DNA of 64,000 nt, from assembly GCF_025699255.1 (NCBI RefSeq), contig NZ_JAILWA010000008.1, positions 1 through 64,000 on the forward strand. The letters run 5' to 3'. Source of the DNA: Nitrosopumilus sp. (lineage in GTDB: Archaea; Thermoproteota; Nitrososphaeria; Nitrososphaerales; Nitrosopumilaceae). The translations under genes and the position numbers were made by a program. Below the pieces are notes generated by a model. It saw only the letters and a list, made by a program, of their open reading frames with translations. It searched no databases and was not told the DNA's origin. Positions 52,227 to 60,976 of the stretch are shown here, piece after piece. Within the stretch, counting starts at the first letter, position 1. Each line of letters begins with the position of its first letter.

Positions 52227-52517
52227 CTAAAATCCTTCTGGTGGTCTTTGGACAAATACATTACACACTAGGGCATCTGTTTTCTCATCTCTATATTGAA
52301 CATTACATGAAACAAATTTTCCCTTGAGTGCTCGTTCTAAATCTTCTTTAGTTTTCTCTTCGTATTGTGGTTGGTCTGGATCATCAATTTTACTCATAAT
52401 AATTTTCTCAACTTTGCCATATTGTTCTTGATTGTCTTTTCTTGTGTGACTGATTAGCAATTCAAAAGCATTGTTTGTAAGGATGTTAAGCACTGCTCCT
52501 CCAATTCCGTCTCCCAT
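52227..52517 (-). CDS. Hypothetical protein, 96 aa
   Basis: A soluble 96-residue protein, beginning with MGDGIGGAVLNILTNNAFEL and ending with VCNVFVQRPPEGF. Two lone Cys. It is encoded just downstream of mqnD (27 bp) on the same strand and may be co-transcribed. Unknown. Confidence 0.55.
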   Translation of the reverse strand: MGDGIGGAVLNILTNNAFELLISHTRKDNQEQYGKVEKIIMSKIDDPDQPQYEEKTKEDLERALKGKFVSCNVQYRDEKTDALVCNVFVQRPPEGF

Positions 52518-52544
52518 AATTTCTAAACTTTTTTTGTTCTATAA

Positions 52545-53372
52545 TTACTTGCTGGCAATACTGATTTCAAAGTCTGGAACAAGTCCTTTCTCTTTTGCCA
52601 TGGTAAACATTTTTCTAATTGCTTCTTCTCCTGGGTCTCCCATGTTTACCGTGACCTTGTTGACATACATTTTTACAAATTTCTCAATTAGACTTCTTTC
52701 CTTGCCTCTGGAATATTGCATTGCATATTCTATTGCATCCTCAAAATGTTCTATTCCAAATTCGATTGATGATTGAAGATATTTATCAAATTTTACTATC
52801 GTATCCATGCCTAGGTCTGTTCGCATAACATTGATTCCTAAAGGCACTGGTAATCCGTTTGTAGTTTTGTCCCACCATTCTCCGACATCTAAAATTTTGA
52901 CATTGCCTTCTTGTTCGTAAGATAGTTGTGTTTCATGAATTACTAATCCTACATCTACTTTGCCTGATTTAACCGCCTCTGGAATGTCACTAAAATTCAT
53001 CTCTACATAATCAAATTTTCCAATCATTAATTGTAATAACAAAAATGCCGAGGTCATTTTTCCTGGAATTGCAATTTTGCATTTTTTAATCTCGTCAATA
53101 GTCATCATTTTTCTTGCTGTCACTATGGGGCCATAATTAATTCCAAAACTCCCTCCACTTCTAAGGATTGTGTATCCTGGAATATATGCACATGCATGAA
53201 CTGAAACTGCAGTTACATCAAGTTCTGGATCGGTTGCTTTTTGATTTAGCTTCTCAATGTCTTCAATAACATGATTTACTTTGAAATCTGGAGATGGTAC
53301 TTTGTTTGTAAACATTCCATAAAACATGAATGCATCATCTGAATCTGGAGTATGGCCTACAGAAATTTCCAT
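52545..53372 (-). CDS. mqnD: 1,4-dihydroxy-6-naphthoate synthase (MqnD)
   Basis: A 275-residue periplasmic-binding-protein-like enzyme. MEISVGHTPDSDDAFMFYG, VSVHACAYIPGYTILRSGGSFG (split around the substrate pocket), VGLVIHETQL and PVPLGINV are MqnD hallmarks, including the catalytic His in IHETQ. It cuts cyclic dehypoxanthine futalosine to 1,4-dihydroxy-6-naphthoate. With mqnE at 49698 it shows that this organism makes menaquinone by the futalosine route. MqnA and MqnC are not in the window. Confidence 0.92.
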   Translation of the reverse strand: MEISVGHTPDSDDAFMFYGMFTNKVPSPDFKVNHVIEDIEKLNQKATDPELDVTAVSVHACAYIPGYTILRSGGSFGINYGPIVTARKMMTIDEIKKCKIAIPGKMTSAFLLLQLMIGKFDYVEMNFSDIPEAVKSGKVDVGLVIHETQLSYEQEGNVKILDVGEWWDKTTNGLPVPLGINVMRTDLGMDTIVKFDKYLQSSIEFGIEHFEDAIEYAMQYSRGKERSLIEKFVKMYVNKVTVNMGDPGEEAIRKMFTMAKEKGLVPDFEISIASK

Positions 53373-53456
53373 ATTTGTTTTCTTTGATTCTGGTAATAAA
53401 TACCAAAACCTGCTGAGAATAGTTTTTCTAATATATGTAAGAAATTAATTTTCATT

Positions 53457-54352
53457 ATGAATTCAATAGAGGCATATGAGAAAGATATCAAATTACAATC
53501 AAATTTTCTAAAATCTTTCAAAAAACAAAAACCTCTATCTGGTCAAAAAAATATTCTATTTTCTGGCAGCGGTGATTCTCTAGTTTCCTCACTCCTTGCA
53601 GAGTCTTTTTCAGGCGGGGTGACTAGAGCAATGGATCCACTTGATTTGTATTATAACAAATCTCTTGTAAAATCAAAACAAGTTTGTTTTGTCTCTATAT
53701 CTGGTAATACTATTACCAATATCAAGGTGGCAAAAATTGCAAAAAAAGCAATTGCAATCACTGCTTACCCTAATAGTAGATTGGCACAATCTTCTGCCAA
53801 AACTATCTTGCTTTCATCTCCTAATTCGGGAGTTTTTACTGCTGGCAGTATTTCGTTTTTAGAAAGTGCACTTACTTGTATTTCTCTTGTAAAAAATATT
53901 CAAATTCCAAATATCTCTCTATTTAGAAAAGCTCAAAATTCGGCAAAAAAGTAAGACTCTTCAAAAGAATTTTTGTTTTAGGAAATCTTTACACCTTTCC
54001 AATTGCAATGTATTGTGCTGCAAAGTTTTATGAAATTCTAGGATATGATGTACACTATTCTAGGATCGAGCAGTTCTCTCATATGGAGTTGTTCTCTACT
54101 CAAAAAGGAGATACTGTGATAATCTTTGAGGAGAAAAACCCTCATACAAAACAATTGGGAAAAAATCTCCAAAATATTGGCATTAATGTGGTCCATCCTA
54201 ATTTGCCAAAAGAAAAACTATCTCAAGTGATCTTTTGCATTTTTTTCTCTCAATTCATCTCGCTTTATGAGGCCAAAAAGAAAAGAAAAAAAGAATGCCA
54301 TTTTGTTACTGCAGAAAAAATTCGTAATGTTTCCAACGAAATGATCTACTGA
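53457..54352 (+). CDS. SIS-domain sugar isomerase, split by -1 frameshift
   Basis: Two reading frames give one sugar-isomerase-like protein. The first (53457-53954, 165 aa) has the first SIS domain (ILFSGSGDSLVSSLLAESF, SISGNTITNIKVAKIAKK). It stops at GCA AAA AAG TAA. The second frame is open from just after the A-run to 54352 and gives VRLFKRIFVLGNLYTFPIAM and a second SIS part. The join is A AAA AAG (53945-53951), the classical -1 slippery heptamer in the correct phase, just before the stop. The combined protein would be 298 residues, fitting a bifunctional phosphoglucose/phosphomannose isomerase. It could be programmed frameshifting, a recent one-A deletion, or a sequencing error. Confidence 0.7.
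53945..53951 (+). other. Slippery heptamer A AAA AAG
   Basis: Zero-frame phase is GCA AAA AAG TAA. Slipping back one base re-pairs both tRNAs and opens GTA AGA CTC TTC without stops to 54352. No strong downstream hairpin is visible. Confidence 0.6.
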
Positions 54353-54401
54353 TCTTTTTAGAAGGCTAAGGTTTAATACCTGAATCCAAAGTTCGGGCAA
54401 T

Positions 54402-56594
54402 ATGGTAAAGTTCAAGTCTACTGGTGAGGTTCTCAAAATTATCAAGAACAAAGACCAAATCAGAAACTTTGGTGTAATTGCTCACGTAGACCATGGAAAA
54501 ACAACCATGTCTGATAGTCTTTTAGCATACTCTGGAATTATTGCTCCATCTGCAGCTGGTAAAGCACTTGCCATGGACTTTGATAAAGAAGAACAAGAAA
54601 GAGGAATTACTATTTATCAAGCAAATGTTACCTTGCACTTTTCTAAAAATGGCAAAGAATATGTCATTAATATGATTGATACACCTGGCCACGTAGATTT
54701 TAGTGGTAGAGTCATTCGAAGTCTTAGAGCAATTGATGGTGCAGTAGTTGTATGTGATGCAGTAGAGGGTATTATGACTCAAACTGAAACTGTTACTAGA
54801 ATGGCATTAGAAGAGAGAGTAAAACCTGTTTTGTTTATCAACAAAGTCGACCGACTGATTAAGGAACTTCGATTAACTCCAGAAAAAATGCAAGCACAAC
54901 TTGCAGAAGTTGTTTCAAACTTTAACACATTAATTGATACATATGCAGAACAAGAATACAAAGAGAAATGGAAAGTCTCTATTCAAGACGCAAGTGTGAC
55001 ATTTGGTTCTGCAAAAGATAGATGGGCAATTAACTTAGATTTGATGAAAGAAAGAGGGATTACATTCAAAGATGTTATTGATGCATATGAAAATGAAGAT
55101 GTTTCTGCTTTGGTTGAAAAAGCACCTCTTGCCGATGCAGTTCTTGGTATGGTTGTAAAACATCATCCTGCACCTCATGAAGCAGTAAAATACAGAATTC
55201 CACAAATTTGGAAAGGTGATTTAGAATCTGAAGTGGGTAAAGCATTACTTGCATGTGATGATGCAGGTCCGACCATTATGATGGTGGTAAACATGGTATT
55301 AGATCCAGCTGCAGGCCCTGTTGCAATCGGAAGATTGTTTTCTGGTACTATCAAAGATGGACAAACAATTCACATTATTGATGAGAAAAGAGACGGTCGT
55401 GTTCAATCTGTTAATTTCTTTATGGGTAACCAAAGAGAACAAGTCGGAGAACTTGGAGCCGGAAATATTCCTGCATTATTGGGATTGACAGAATGTAGAG
55501 CAGGCAACACTTTGTCTACTGTAAAAGATATTCCGATGTTTGAGGGTGTAAAATATGTCTCAGAACCTGTTGTGCAAGTTGCAATCGAACCAAAACATCC
55601 TAAAGATTTGCCTAAACTAGTAGAAATTTTAAAACAATTGACAATTGAGGATCCTAATCTTGTTGTAAAAATTGATGAGGAATCTGGTGAAACTATTGTT
55701 GCTGGTATGGGTGTATTACACTTGGATGTTGCAACACATAGAATTCAAGATGCAAAATGTGAAATTGTGACTTCTGAACCTTTGATTAACTATAGAGAAA
55801 CTGTCAAAGGTCCATGTGAACCAATCATGGCAAAATCTCCAAATAGACATAACAAAATTTTCATGAAAGTAGAGCCATTAGAACCAGAAATTGCCCATAT
55901 GCTAAGAACTGGTGAAATTTCAGATATCAAAGACAAAAAAGTTGTTTCTGATCTACTCAAAGGTGCAGGATGGGATACTGACACCATCAAAAGAGTTATG
56001 AAATTTGATTCTCGTGGAAATGTTTTGATTAACGGAACAAAAGGTGTTCAATTCGTTCAAGAATCTACTGATTCTATTAATTCTGGATTTGAGGAAGTGA
56101 TGAAGGAAGGTCCTCTATGTAAAGAACAGATGAGAGATTGTAAATTCATCTTTACTCACTTTGTTCCCCATGAAGACACTGCACATAGAGGTTTATCTCA
56201 ATTAGGACCTGCATCTCGTCGTGCATGTATGGGTGCATTACTCACTGCCGGCACTGCTGTTTTAGAACCTACTTTAGCTATAGAAGTTCGTGTTCCTACA
56301 GATATGGTTGGAAATGTTGCAACTATTCTTTCAGGTAAACGTGGTAAAGTACTTGACATGTCTCAAAAAGGGGCATCAAGTATTGTTGTAGGTGAAATTC
56401 CAGCTTCAGAGACATTCACATTATCTGAAGCAATGAGAGGTCAAACTGCAGGACGTGCAACATGGAATACTTCATTTAAAGAATGGACAGAAGTTCCAAA
56501 ATCTATGTTGTCTTCAGCAGTGGCTGATATTCGAAAGAGAAAAGGATTATCTCCAGAACCACCTAGAGTTGACGAATTTATCGATAAAGAGTAA
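54402..56594 (+). CDS. fusA: Elongation factor 2 (aEF-2)
   Basis: A 730-residue translocase GTPase of archaeal translation. G1 is AHVDHGKT (27-34), the G3 region IDTPGHVDF, G4 NKVDRL. The C-terminal domain has the diphthamide loop with FVPHEDTAHRGLSQ, so the modified His can be placed in AHRG. Full length and ends EFIDKE. Its last ~17 coding bases and its stop codon are part of the sequence repeated at 61697-61717, and a mobile element begins immediately after the stop. The gene remains intact. Confidence 0.97.
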   Translation: MVKFKSTGEVLKIIKNKDQIRNFGVIAHVDHGKTTMSDSLLAYSGIIAPSAAGKALAMDFDKEEQERGITIYQANVTLHFSKNGKEYVINMIDTPGHVDFSGRVIRSLRAIDGAVVVCDAVEGIMTQTETVTRMALEERVKPVLFINKVDRLIKELRLTPEKMQAQLAEVVSNFNTLIDTYAEQEYKEKWKVSIQDASVTFGSAKDRWAINLDLMKERGITFKDVIDAYENEDVSALVEKAPLADAVLGMVVKHHPAPHEAVKYRIPQIWKGDLESEVGKALLACDDAGPTIMMVVNMVLDPAAGPVAIGRLFSGTIKDGQTIHIIDEKRDGRVQSVNFFMGNQREQVGELGAGNIPALLGLTECRAGNTLSTVKDIPMFEGVKYVSEPVVQVAIEPKHPKDLPKLVEILKQLTIEDPNLVVKIDEESGETIVAGMGVLHLDVATHRIQDAKCEIVTSEPLINYRETVKGPCEPIMAKSPNRHNKIFMKVEPLEPEIAHMLRTGEISDIKDKKVVSDLLKGAGWDTDTIKRVMKFDSRGNVLINGTKGVQFVQESTDSINSGFEEVMKEGPLCKEQMRDCKFIFTHFVPHEDTAHRGLSQLGPASRRACMGALLTAGTAVLEPTLAIEVRVPTDMVGNVATILSGKRGKVLDMSQKGASSIVVGEIPASETFTLSEAMRGQTAGRATWNTSFKEWTEVPKSMLSSAVADIRKRKGLSPEPPRVDEFIDKE

Positions 56595-56597
56595 AAA
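56577..56597. repeat. Left target-site repeat (EF-2 3' end)
   Basis: A 21-bp sequence covering the last codons and stop of EF-2 plus AAA, repeated identically at 61697-61717 (5120 bp apart). Because the inserted element also begins with an A-run, the true duplication can be 11 to 19 bp (symmetrical ends). Confidence 0.8.
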
Positions 56598-56640
56598 TAG
56601 AATGCCCCCCGTTTAGGCGCAATTTTAGACGGTATACTAG
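56598..56640. repeat. Left terminal inverted repeat, 43 bp
   Basis: Begins TAGAATGCCCCCC and ends TACTAG. It matches the reverse complement of 61652-61694 at 38 of 43 positions. Confidence 0.85.
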
Positions 56641-56705
56641 GAAGTTTGTCAGAATTGTATTTGTTGGGATTTCTTTAAGATCATAACGTTCCTTAGACCT
56701 ATTCA

Positions 56706-56798
56706 ATGACTGTGAAAAAAGCAATCAAGATGCTCGATTGGTGGATAGACCAAAGAAAGCATGCAATGGAAGAAATTAAAATCTTGGATCTCTTGTGA
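56706..56798 (+). pseudogene. Possible broken small gene
   Basis: MTVKKAIKMLDWWIDQRKHA and ten more residues end at a TGA at 56796. In the +1 frame the sequence continues as protein-like SCEKSKNAKEALHDFEKTF and more, to a stop at 56889. It reads like a single ~60-residue helical protein broken by an indel. Alternatively a 30-residue peptide. Confidence 0.35.
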
Positions 56799-56899
56799 AA
56801 AGTCAAAAAATGCAAAAGAAGCATTACATGATTTTGAAAAAACATTCAAAGAAAAAATTAATCACCTTTCATCTACATGGGATAATTGAGGTAAAACCC

Positions 56900-57952
56900 C
56901 TAGAATTTTACCAAATTAAATTTTATTTCTAGTTCTAGTTTAATTTTTGAAACAATTTTTTTGATTTTATTTTTCTGATCTAGTAACTCCTTGTCACTGA
57001 TTTCTAGTTCCAGAACTTTTCTTGCGTCAGATAATACATCAAAAAGACAGTCGTATAGGCCTGCATGTTTTTTGAAACCTTTTAACCACTGTACATGTTC
57101 ATCGTCTCTTAACATTGCTTTAGCATACAATTTTTTGTAAAGATCATCCCCATTAGTTATGTCTGGTTCAAAGAGCAATACTTCCTTATGTGCCTCTACC
57201 CAATGATGTGGCTCTTGCCAACTATGAGAACTCAAAATTATATCTGAGTCGTCTCTTAACAAACCTGCTTTCCCAAAGCATTTTTTGAAAATATTGCCTA
57301 TTTCGTGCTGTTTGTAAGAGAATTCTCTTTCTTTGGCAACTGACATGCTGTTCCATTGTTTTATTTCGAGAGATAAATTTCCAAAAAGTTCACGTAATTC
57401 AGAATCAAGTTTGAATTGTGAAAAACTATCCACAGAAGTTATTGGGTCCTCTAACTTTTGAGTTAAGAATACTTTTTCATTATCCAATACCTTGATTTCA
57501 TTGTATAACGGTCTGTAAATATTATCCAAAACCCATCTTCTTTCTTCGGGAGTTACTTTTACACGAGAACCTTTCTGCAACAAAAAATTTCTAACTTTGT
57601 TACAATGCTCATCAAAATTATCTCTTTGAAATATCTCGGGTTCAATCCCATGAGTTAAAACACCAACAGTGGCATCTTTTTCAATCATGATTATTGGGTT
57701 GATTCCTTCACGTAACGCATAACCTAATTCTTGATTGACTGAAGCTGATTCTTTTGCATTGTTTGTGATGATTGCAACCATATGATCAGAGTCTTCAATC
57801 TCTTTTCTGATTTTATCTCGAATTAACAAGTCATATTCTGGGCTTTTTTCAGCCAAGTATCCCTCTATGTCCATCTTTGCAAGAATTTTTTCTAGTCTTT
57901 CAGATAAGGTTCTGTCTTCATTTGCAAAGGTATGGCTGATGAAAACTTTCAC
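56900..57952 (-). CDS. TIR-domain protein, probable defence effector
   Basis: A 350-residue protein. The N-terminal TIR domain (1-130) has MKVFISHTFANED (box 1) and SVNQELGYALREGINPIIMI with the likely NADase Glu75. The C-terminal ~220 residues form an alpha-rich domain I do not recognise. It contains SWQEPHHWVEAHKEVLLFEP. Prokaryotic TIR proteins degrade NAD+ or make signalling nucleotides in phage defence (as in Thoeris). It is the first large cargo gene in the element and is divergent from the membrane protein gene at 58024. Activity is inferred. Confidence 0.78.
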   Translation of the reverse strand: MKVFISHTFANEDRTLSERLEKILAKMDIEGYLAEKSPEYDLLIRDKIRKEIEDSDHMVAIITNNAKESASVNQELGYALREGINPIIMIEKDATVGVLTHGIEPEIFQRDNFDEHCNKVRNFLLQKGSRVKVTPEERRWVLDNIYRPLYNEIKVLDNEKVFLTQKLEDPITSVDSFSQFKLDSELRELFGNLSLEIKQWNSMSVAKEREFSYKQHEIGNIFKKCFGKAGLLRDDSDIILSSHSWQEPHHWVEAHKEVLLFEPDITNGDDLYKKLYAKAMLRDDEHVQWLKGFKKHAGLYDCLFDVLSDARKVLELEISDKELLDQKNKIKKIVSKIKLELEIKFNLVKF

Positions 57953-58023
57953 AAATCATTTTTCTTGCCGGGACTAGATATTTCTTTTATTAGGGTGTGA
58001 TCATCGTATATTTGTGATTAAAA

Positions 58024-58251
58024 TTGGGAAATAAGGGAGTTTTAGTATTTGGCATAATTTTACTTCTTGTTGGAATTGGTTTGATATTTTCATCATTAGA
58101 TATGAGTAATTTACGCCCAATTGATTTAACATTTCAATCTCCTGCAGGAGATGTCACAATAGATAGTTTCACTGAAGATGAAGAACAAAGGATCATTGTG
58201 GGCATAATAATAGCAGGAATCGGTATTGCATTAATCAAGTTTGGAAAATAA
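58024..58251 (+). CDS. Small membrane protein, 75 aa
   Basis: A 75-residue protein with two TM helices (GVLVFGIILLLVGIGLIFSS, RIIVGIIIAGIGIALIKFG) and an acidic loop. Starts at TTG 58024. Within the element and divergent from the TIR gene by 71 bp. Might be a membrane partner (for example a pore) for the TIR system, but this is speculation. Confidence 0.6.
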   Translation: MGNKGVLVFGIILLLVGIGLIFSSLDMSNLRPIDLTFQSPAGDVTIDSFTEDEEQRIIVGIIIAGIGIALIKFGK

Positions 58252-58292
58252 TCATAAATTCATAATACATAGTTAATTAAATTCAAATCATT

Positions 58293-58979
58293 ATGAGTAC
58301 TGATATTATTTCATATGGGGAAATGACTAATCGAGAAAATGGCCTTCATTTGCAACATGGGATGAATTTTGAAGCAGGTGGACAGTATTCAATAATTTTA
58401 ATGTCACAGGCTCCAAATGCACCATACAATGATGAACTAAAAGATAATGGATTGACTCTAATCTATGAAGGACATGACGTTCCAAGGTATAGTCACATCA
58501 AGGATCCAAAGGCATTGGATCAACCTGAAACTACACCTAATGGAACCCTTGCCCCAAATGGAAAATTCCACAGAGCGGCACAAAGTTTCAAAAAAGGAAA
58601 CAGGGATGCGGAAAAAGTCAGAGTTTATGAGAAAATCAAGTCAGGAATTTGGGCATATAATGGAGTATTCAATTTAACTGATTCATGGATAGAATCAGAT
58701 GGGAAGAGAAAAGTTTTCAAATTTAGACTAGAGGCCACATCTGACACTATAGAATCTAAAAAACAGACAAAACTGGATGCAAGAAGAATCATTCCTACTA
58801 AAGTAAAACAAGAAGTTTGGAAACGAGATGAAGGAAAATGTGTCCAATGTGATGCAACAACTGACCTTCATTTTGATCATATTATTCCTCATTCAAAAGG
58901 TGGAACATCAATTACTGCTGAGAATATTCAGATTCTTTGTGCCAAGCACAATTTGGAAAAAAGAGACAGGATAGAATAG
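58293..58979 (+). CDS. HNH endonuclease
   Basis: A 228-residue protein with a C-terminal HNH nuclease domain (about 165-228). The zinc CVQC and LCAKHN and the catalytic HFDHIIPHSKGG can be read. The N-terminal ~160 residues form a separate domain (MSTDIISYGEMTNRENGLHL and IYEGHDVPRYSHIKDP) resembling YDG/SRA-type modules, which read modified bases. If so, it would be a modification-dependent nuclease. HNH nucleases are regular casposon cargo. Followed by a coiled-coil membrane protein gene 1 bp downstream. Confidence 0.82.
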   Translation: MSTDIISYGEMTNRENGLHLQHGMNFEAGGQYSIILMSQAPNAPYNDELKDNGLTLIYEGHDVPRYSHIKDPKALDQPETTPNGTLAPNGKFHRAAQSFKKGNRDAEKVRVYEKIKSGIWAYNGVFNLTDSWIESDGKRKVFKFRLEATSDTIESKKQTKLDARRIIPTKVKQEVWKRDEGKCVQCDATTDLHFDHIIPHSKGGTSITAENIQILCAKHNLEKRDRIE

Positions 58980-58980
58980 C

Positions 58981-59622
58981 ATGGAATTAACTCCTGTAAA
59001 TTTGCTACAAGTTAATGCCACTGTAATTACAGGTTTATTGATTTTACTTACTGTTCAATCATATTCTGAAGAAATACGTCCATTACAAGATCATAATGAA
59101 TGGCATAACAAAATTTTACAATTAGAAACAGAACAATATGCCTTAGAAAATACTTTAAAACATATTCAAAATAAGACAACTAATTTAATTTCAATTGAAA
59201 ATCAAACGGCATCTCTAATTTCTAATGACAATCAAACGATTGCATTATTGACAAATGAACGACTAGACAAAATACAAGAAATGAGTGATGATGTATCTAC
59301 TAGACTCGTTGAAGTAATGTTTACTATAGAAAAAATGAAAAACACTCAATTCAAAATCATTGATAAATATGGAAAAATTACCACTATTGAAGAACAGACA
59401 AGTAAACCATCATATGCCAAAACTATGCAAACATATGGAATTGCCATGCTGATCCCGTTTATTGCATCTTCTATGTTTGTGATAGCAATGTTCTTAGAAG
59501 ATCCTAAAAAAATTAGAAAGATCGAAAAAGGATTTACTACTGCCAAATATTTGACATTGTTAGGATTTGGTTCAATATTGGTATCGTTAGTGGTGTTTAC
59601 TTTTGTTACTCAGTTTGGATGA
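58981..59622 (+). CDS. Membrane protein with coiled coil, 213 aa
   Basis: A 213-residue protein with one N-terminal TM (VNATVITGLLILLTV), a coiled coil (about 40-130) with several NQT-type glycosylation-like sites, and two C-terminal TM helices (YGIAMLIPFIASSMFVIAMF, YLTLLGFGSILVSLVVFTFV). It begins one base after the HNH stop, so co-translation is likely. Role unknown; could anchor the system to the membrane. Confidence 0.65.
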   Translation: MELTPVNLLQVNATVITGLLILLTVQSYSEEIRPLQDHNEWHNKILQLETEQYALENTLKHIQNKTTNLISIENQTASLISNDNQTIALLTNERLDKIQEMSDDVSTRLVEVMFTIEKMKNTQFKIIDKYGKITTIEEQTSKPSYAKTMQTYGIAMLIPFIASSMFVIAMFLEDPKKIRKIEKGFTTAKYLTLLGFGSILVSLVVFTFVTQFG

Positions 59623-59721
59623 CTCAAATAATAAATTCTAGCAAATCATCTATAGTAAATAACCCACTCTGTTCATCCTACCAAACATCCTCTAAAATAC
59701 TAGATTTTTGTTTTGCCTTTT

Positions 59722-60432
59722 ATGGCCATTATCCACGGTCTTGCAGATACTGAAAAACGACTCTTAGACAAACTCCCAAAAGAAGTAAAATCAATTGATG
59801 ATATGGATAGTGTAAAAAAAGAATTCAAAAAACAATATCATTCAATTGAAGACAAGGGATTGCGAAACAAATTCTCAAGGTGGAGAAAAAAACGACAAAT
59901 ACTAAAAATTGCCCGAAATCAAAATACTTCGCTGCACTCAGGTACAAAAGGGGAGATTCGAGCATTAGACACACTATCACAACTTGATGATAGTTTCCAT
60001 GTTCTATGCGGGGTCAATTTGGAACTGCCGCATTATGTTACATACAATGGCAAACGTAGTCTCAAATCTGCTCAGATGGACTTTGTTATAGTATCTCAAA
60101 AAGGAATTCAGGTAATTGAGGTGAAAAATTGGACTGACACCTACATCTTCAAAAACAGAGAAAATGGAGGACTCGAACCACACGAACAAGTAAATCGTGC
60201 AGGAAGAGTCATGTGGATTTCGCTCAAAGAATGGTTTGGGATGGAGAATCCAAATGTATCAGCAGTATTGTTACCCATACGAGGAAACATGAAGTATTCT
60301 ACTGCATACCGATTTGTTGCAGTAAAGGATTTAGTAAATATCATCCCATGGATTGAAAAGAAAAAAGAGATCCTATCAGATGACGATGTTGAGAAGATTG
60401 TAAAGAAATTAAAAAAACATGTCACAAAATGA
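59722..60432 (+). CDS. NERD-domain protein
   Basis: A 236-residue protein with a NERD (nuclease-related) domain (about 75-190). SAQMDFVIVSQKGIQVIEVK gives the Asp...Glu-x-Lys active-site pattern of the PD-(D/E)XK fold. NERD domains occur alone or with helicases in DNA repair and defence. The ATG at 59722 is used; a TTG at 59713 would add 3 residues. Within the mobile element. Confidence 0.8.
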   Translation: MAIIHGLADTEKRLLDKLPKEVKSIDDMDSVKKEFKKQYHSIEDKGLRNKFSRWRKKRQILKIARNQNTSLHSGTKGEIRALDTLSQLDDSFHVLCGVNLELPHYVTYNGKRSLKSAQMDFVIVSQKGIQVIEVKNWTDTYIFKNRENGGLEPHEQVNRAGRVMWISLKEWFGMENPNVSAVLLPIRGNMKYSTAYRFVAVKDLVNIIPWIEKKKEILSDDDVEKIVKKLKKHVTK

Positions 60433-60673
60433 CTGGTTTGAAAATGAAAAAAGGTCATGGATTGATATCCACAACCTTTTGGAAATGAAATGCCCAAAGA
60501 AACCACGAATTTTTTCTAATCAGTATCAGATTCTGGATTCAACTGACGACTACGATTGTCGTTTGCAGCTTTGTATTCTGCACTCGTTGGATTTTTTGAA
60601 TCTGACCTCTGATCATTTGATGATCTGTTTTTGGTCATTACAGAATATACGAAGAACCAATAGAAAAGTATGA
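60419..60673 (+). CDS. Doubtful hypothetical protein, 84 aa
   Basis: Overlaps the end of the NERD gene by 14 bp. The first 45 residues (MSQNDWFENEKRSWIDIHNL and on) look protein-like, but the rest is irregular and Cys/Leu-rich, so the 3' part may be decayed. Low support. Confidence 0.3.
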   Translation: MSQNDWFENEKRSWIDIHNLLEMKCPKKPRIFSNQYQILDSTDDYDCRLQLCILHSLDFLNLTSDHLMICFWSLQNIRRTNRKV

Positions 60674-60976
60674 TCTAAAAAATCCAAAAATGAAAATTTC
60701 TTGCATAATGTCTAAATGAGTAAAGATATGTTCATTACAATTCATACTATTTCAAACTCTAACTAGTTTGAACTATTTTTCAGATAATTGCATCGGAAAT
60801 CATTTGTACTCATAACACACTCAAAATACTGGTTTGAGACAGCAATCAATCCATTCTGGACTGATCTGGATGATTCTGGACTGATTTTATCCAATCCAGA
60901 TAGTTTCAAGCTAGCACGGAGGCAGTAAAAATATGCATTTTCAATCTAATCCAAATCATTTCAAACTTTGATTGTG
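60674..60976. other. Non-coding stretch with small repeats in the element
   Basis: An inverted repeat, TTCAAACT (60751-60758) and AGTTTGAA (60765-60772), and a 13-bp direct repeat ATTCTGGACTGAT (60853-60865 and 60873-60885, 20-bp period) are visible. No ORF or RNA gene can be supported. Confidence 0.4.

Noticed and set aside
60853-60885. 13-bp direct repeats as a CRISPR or attachment site
   Set aside because: Only two short copies without spacers or flanking integrase; not enough for either.
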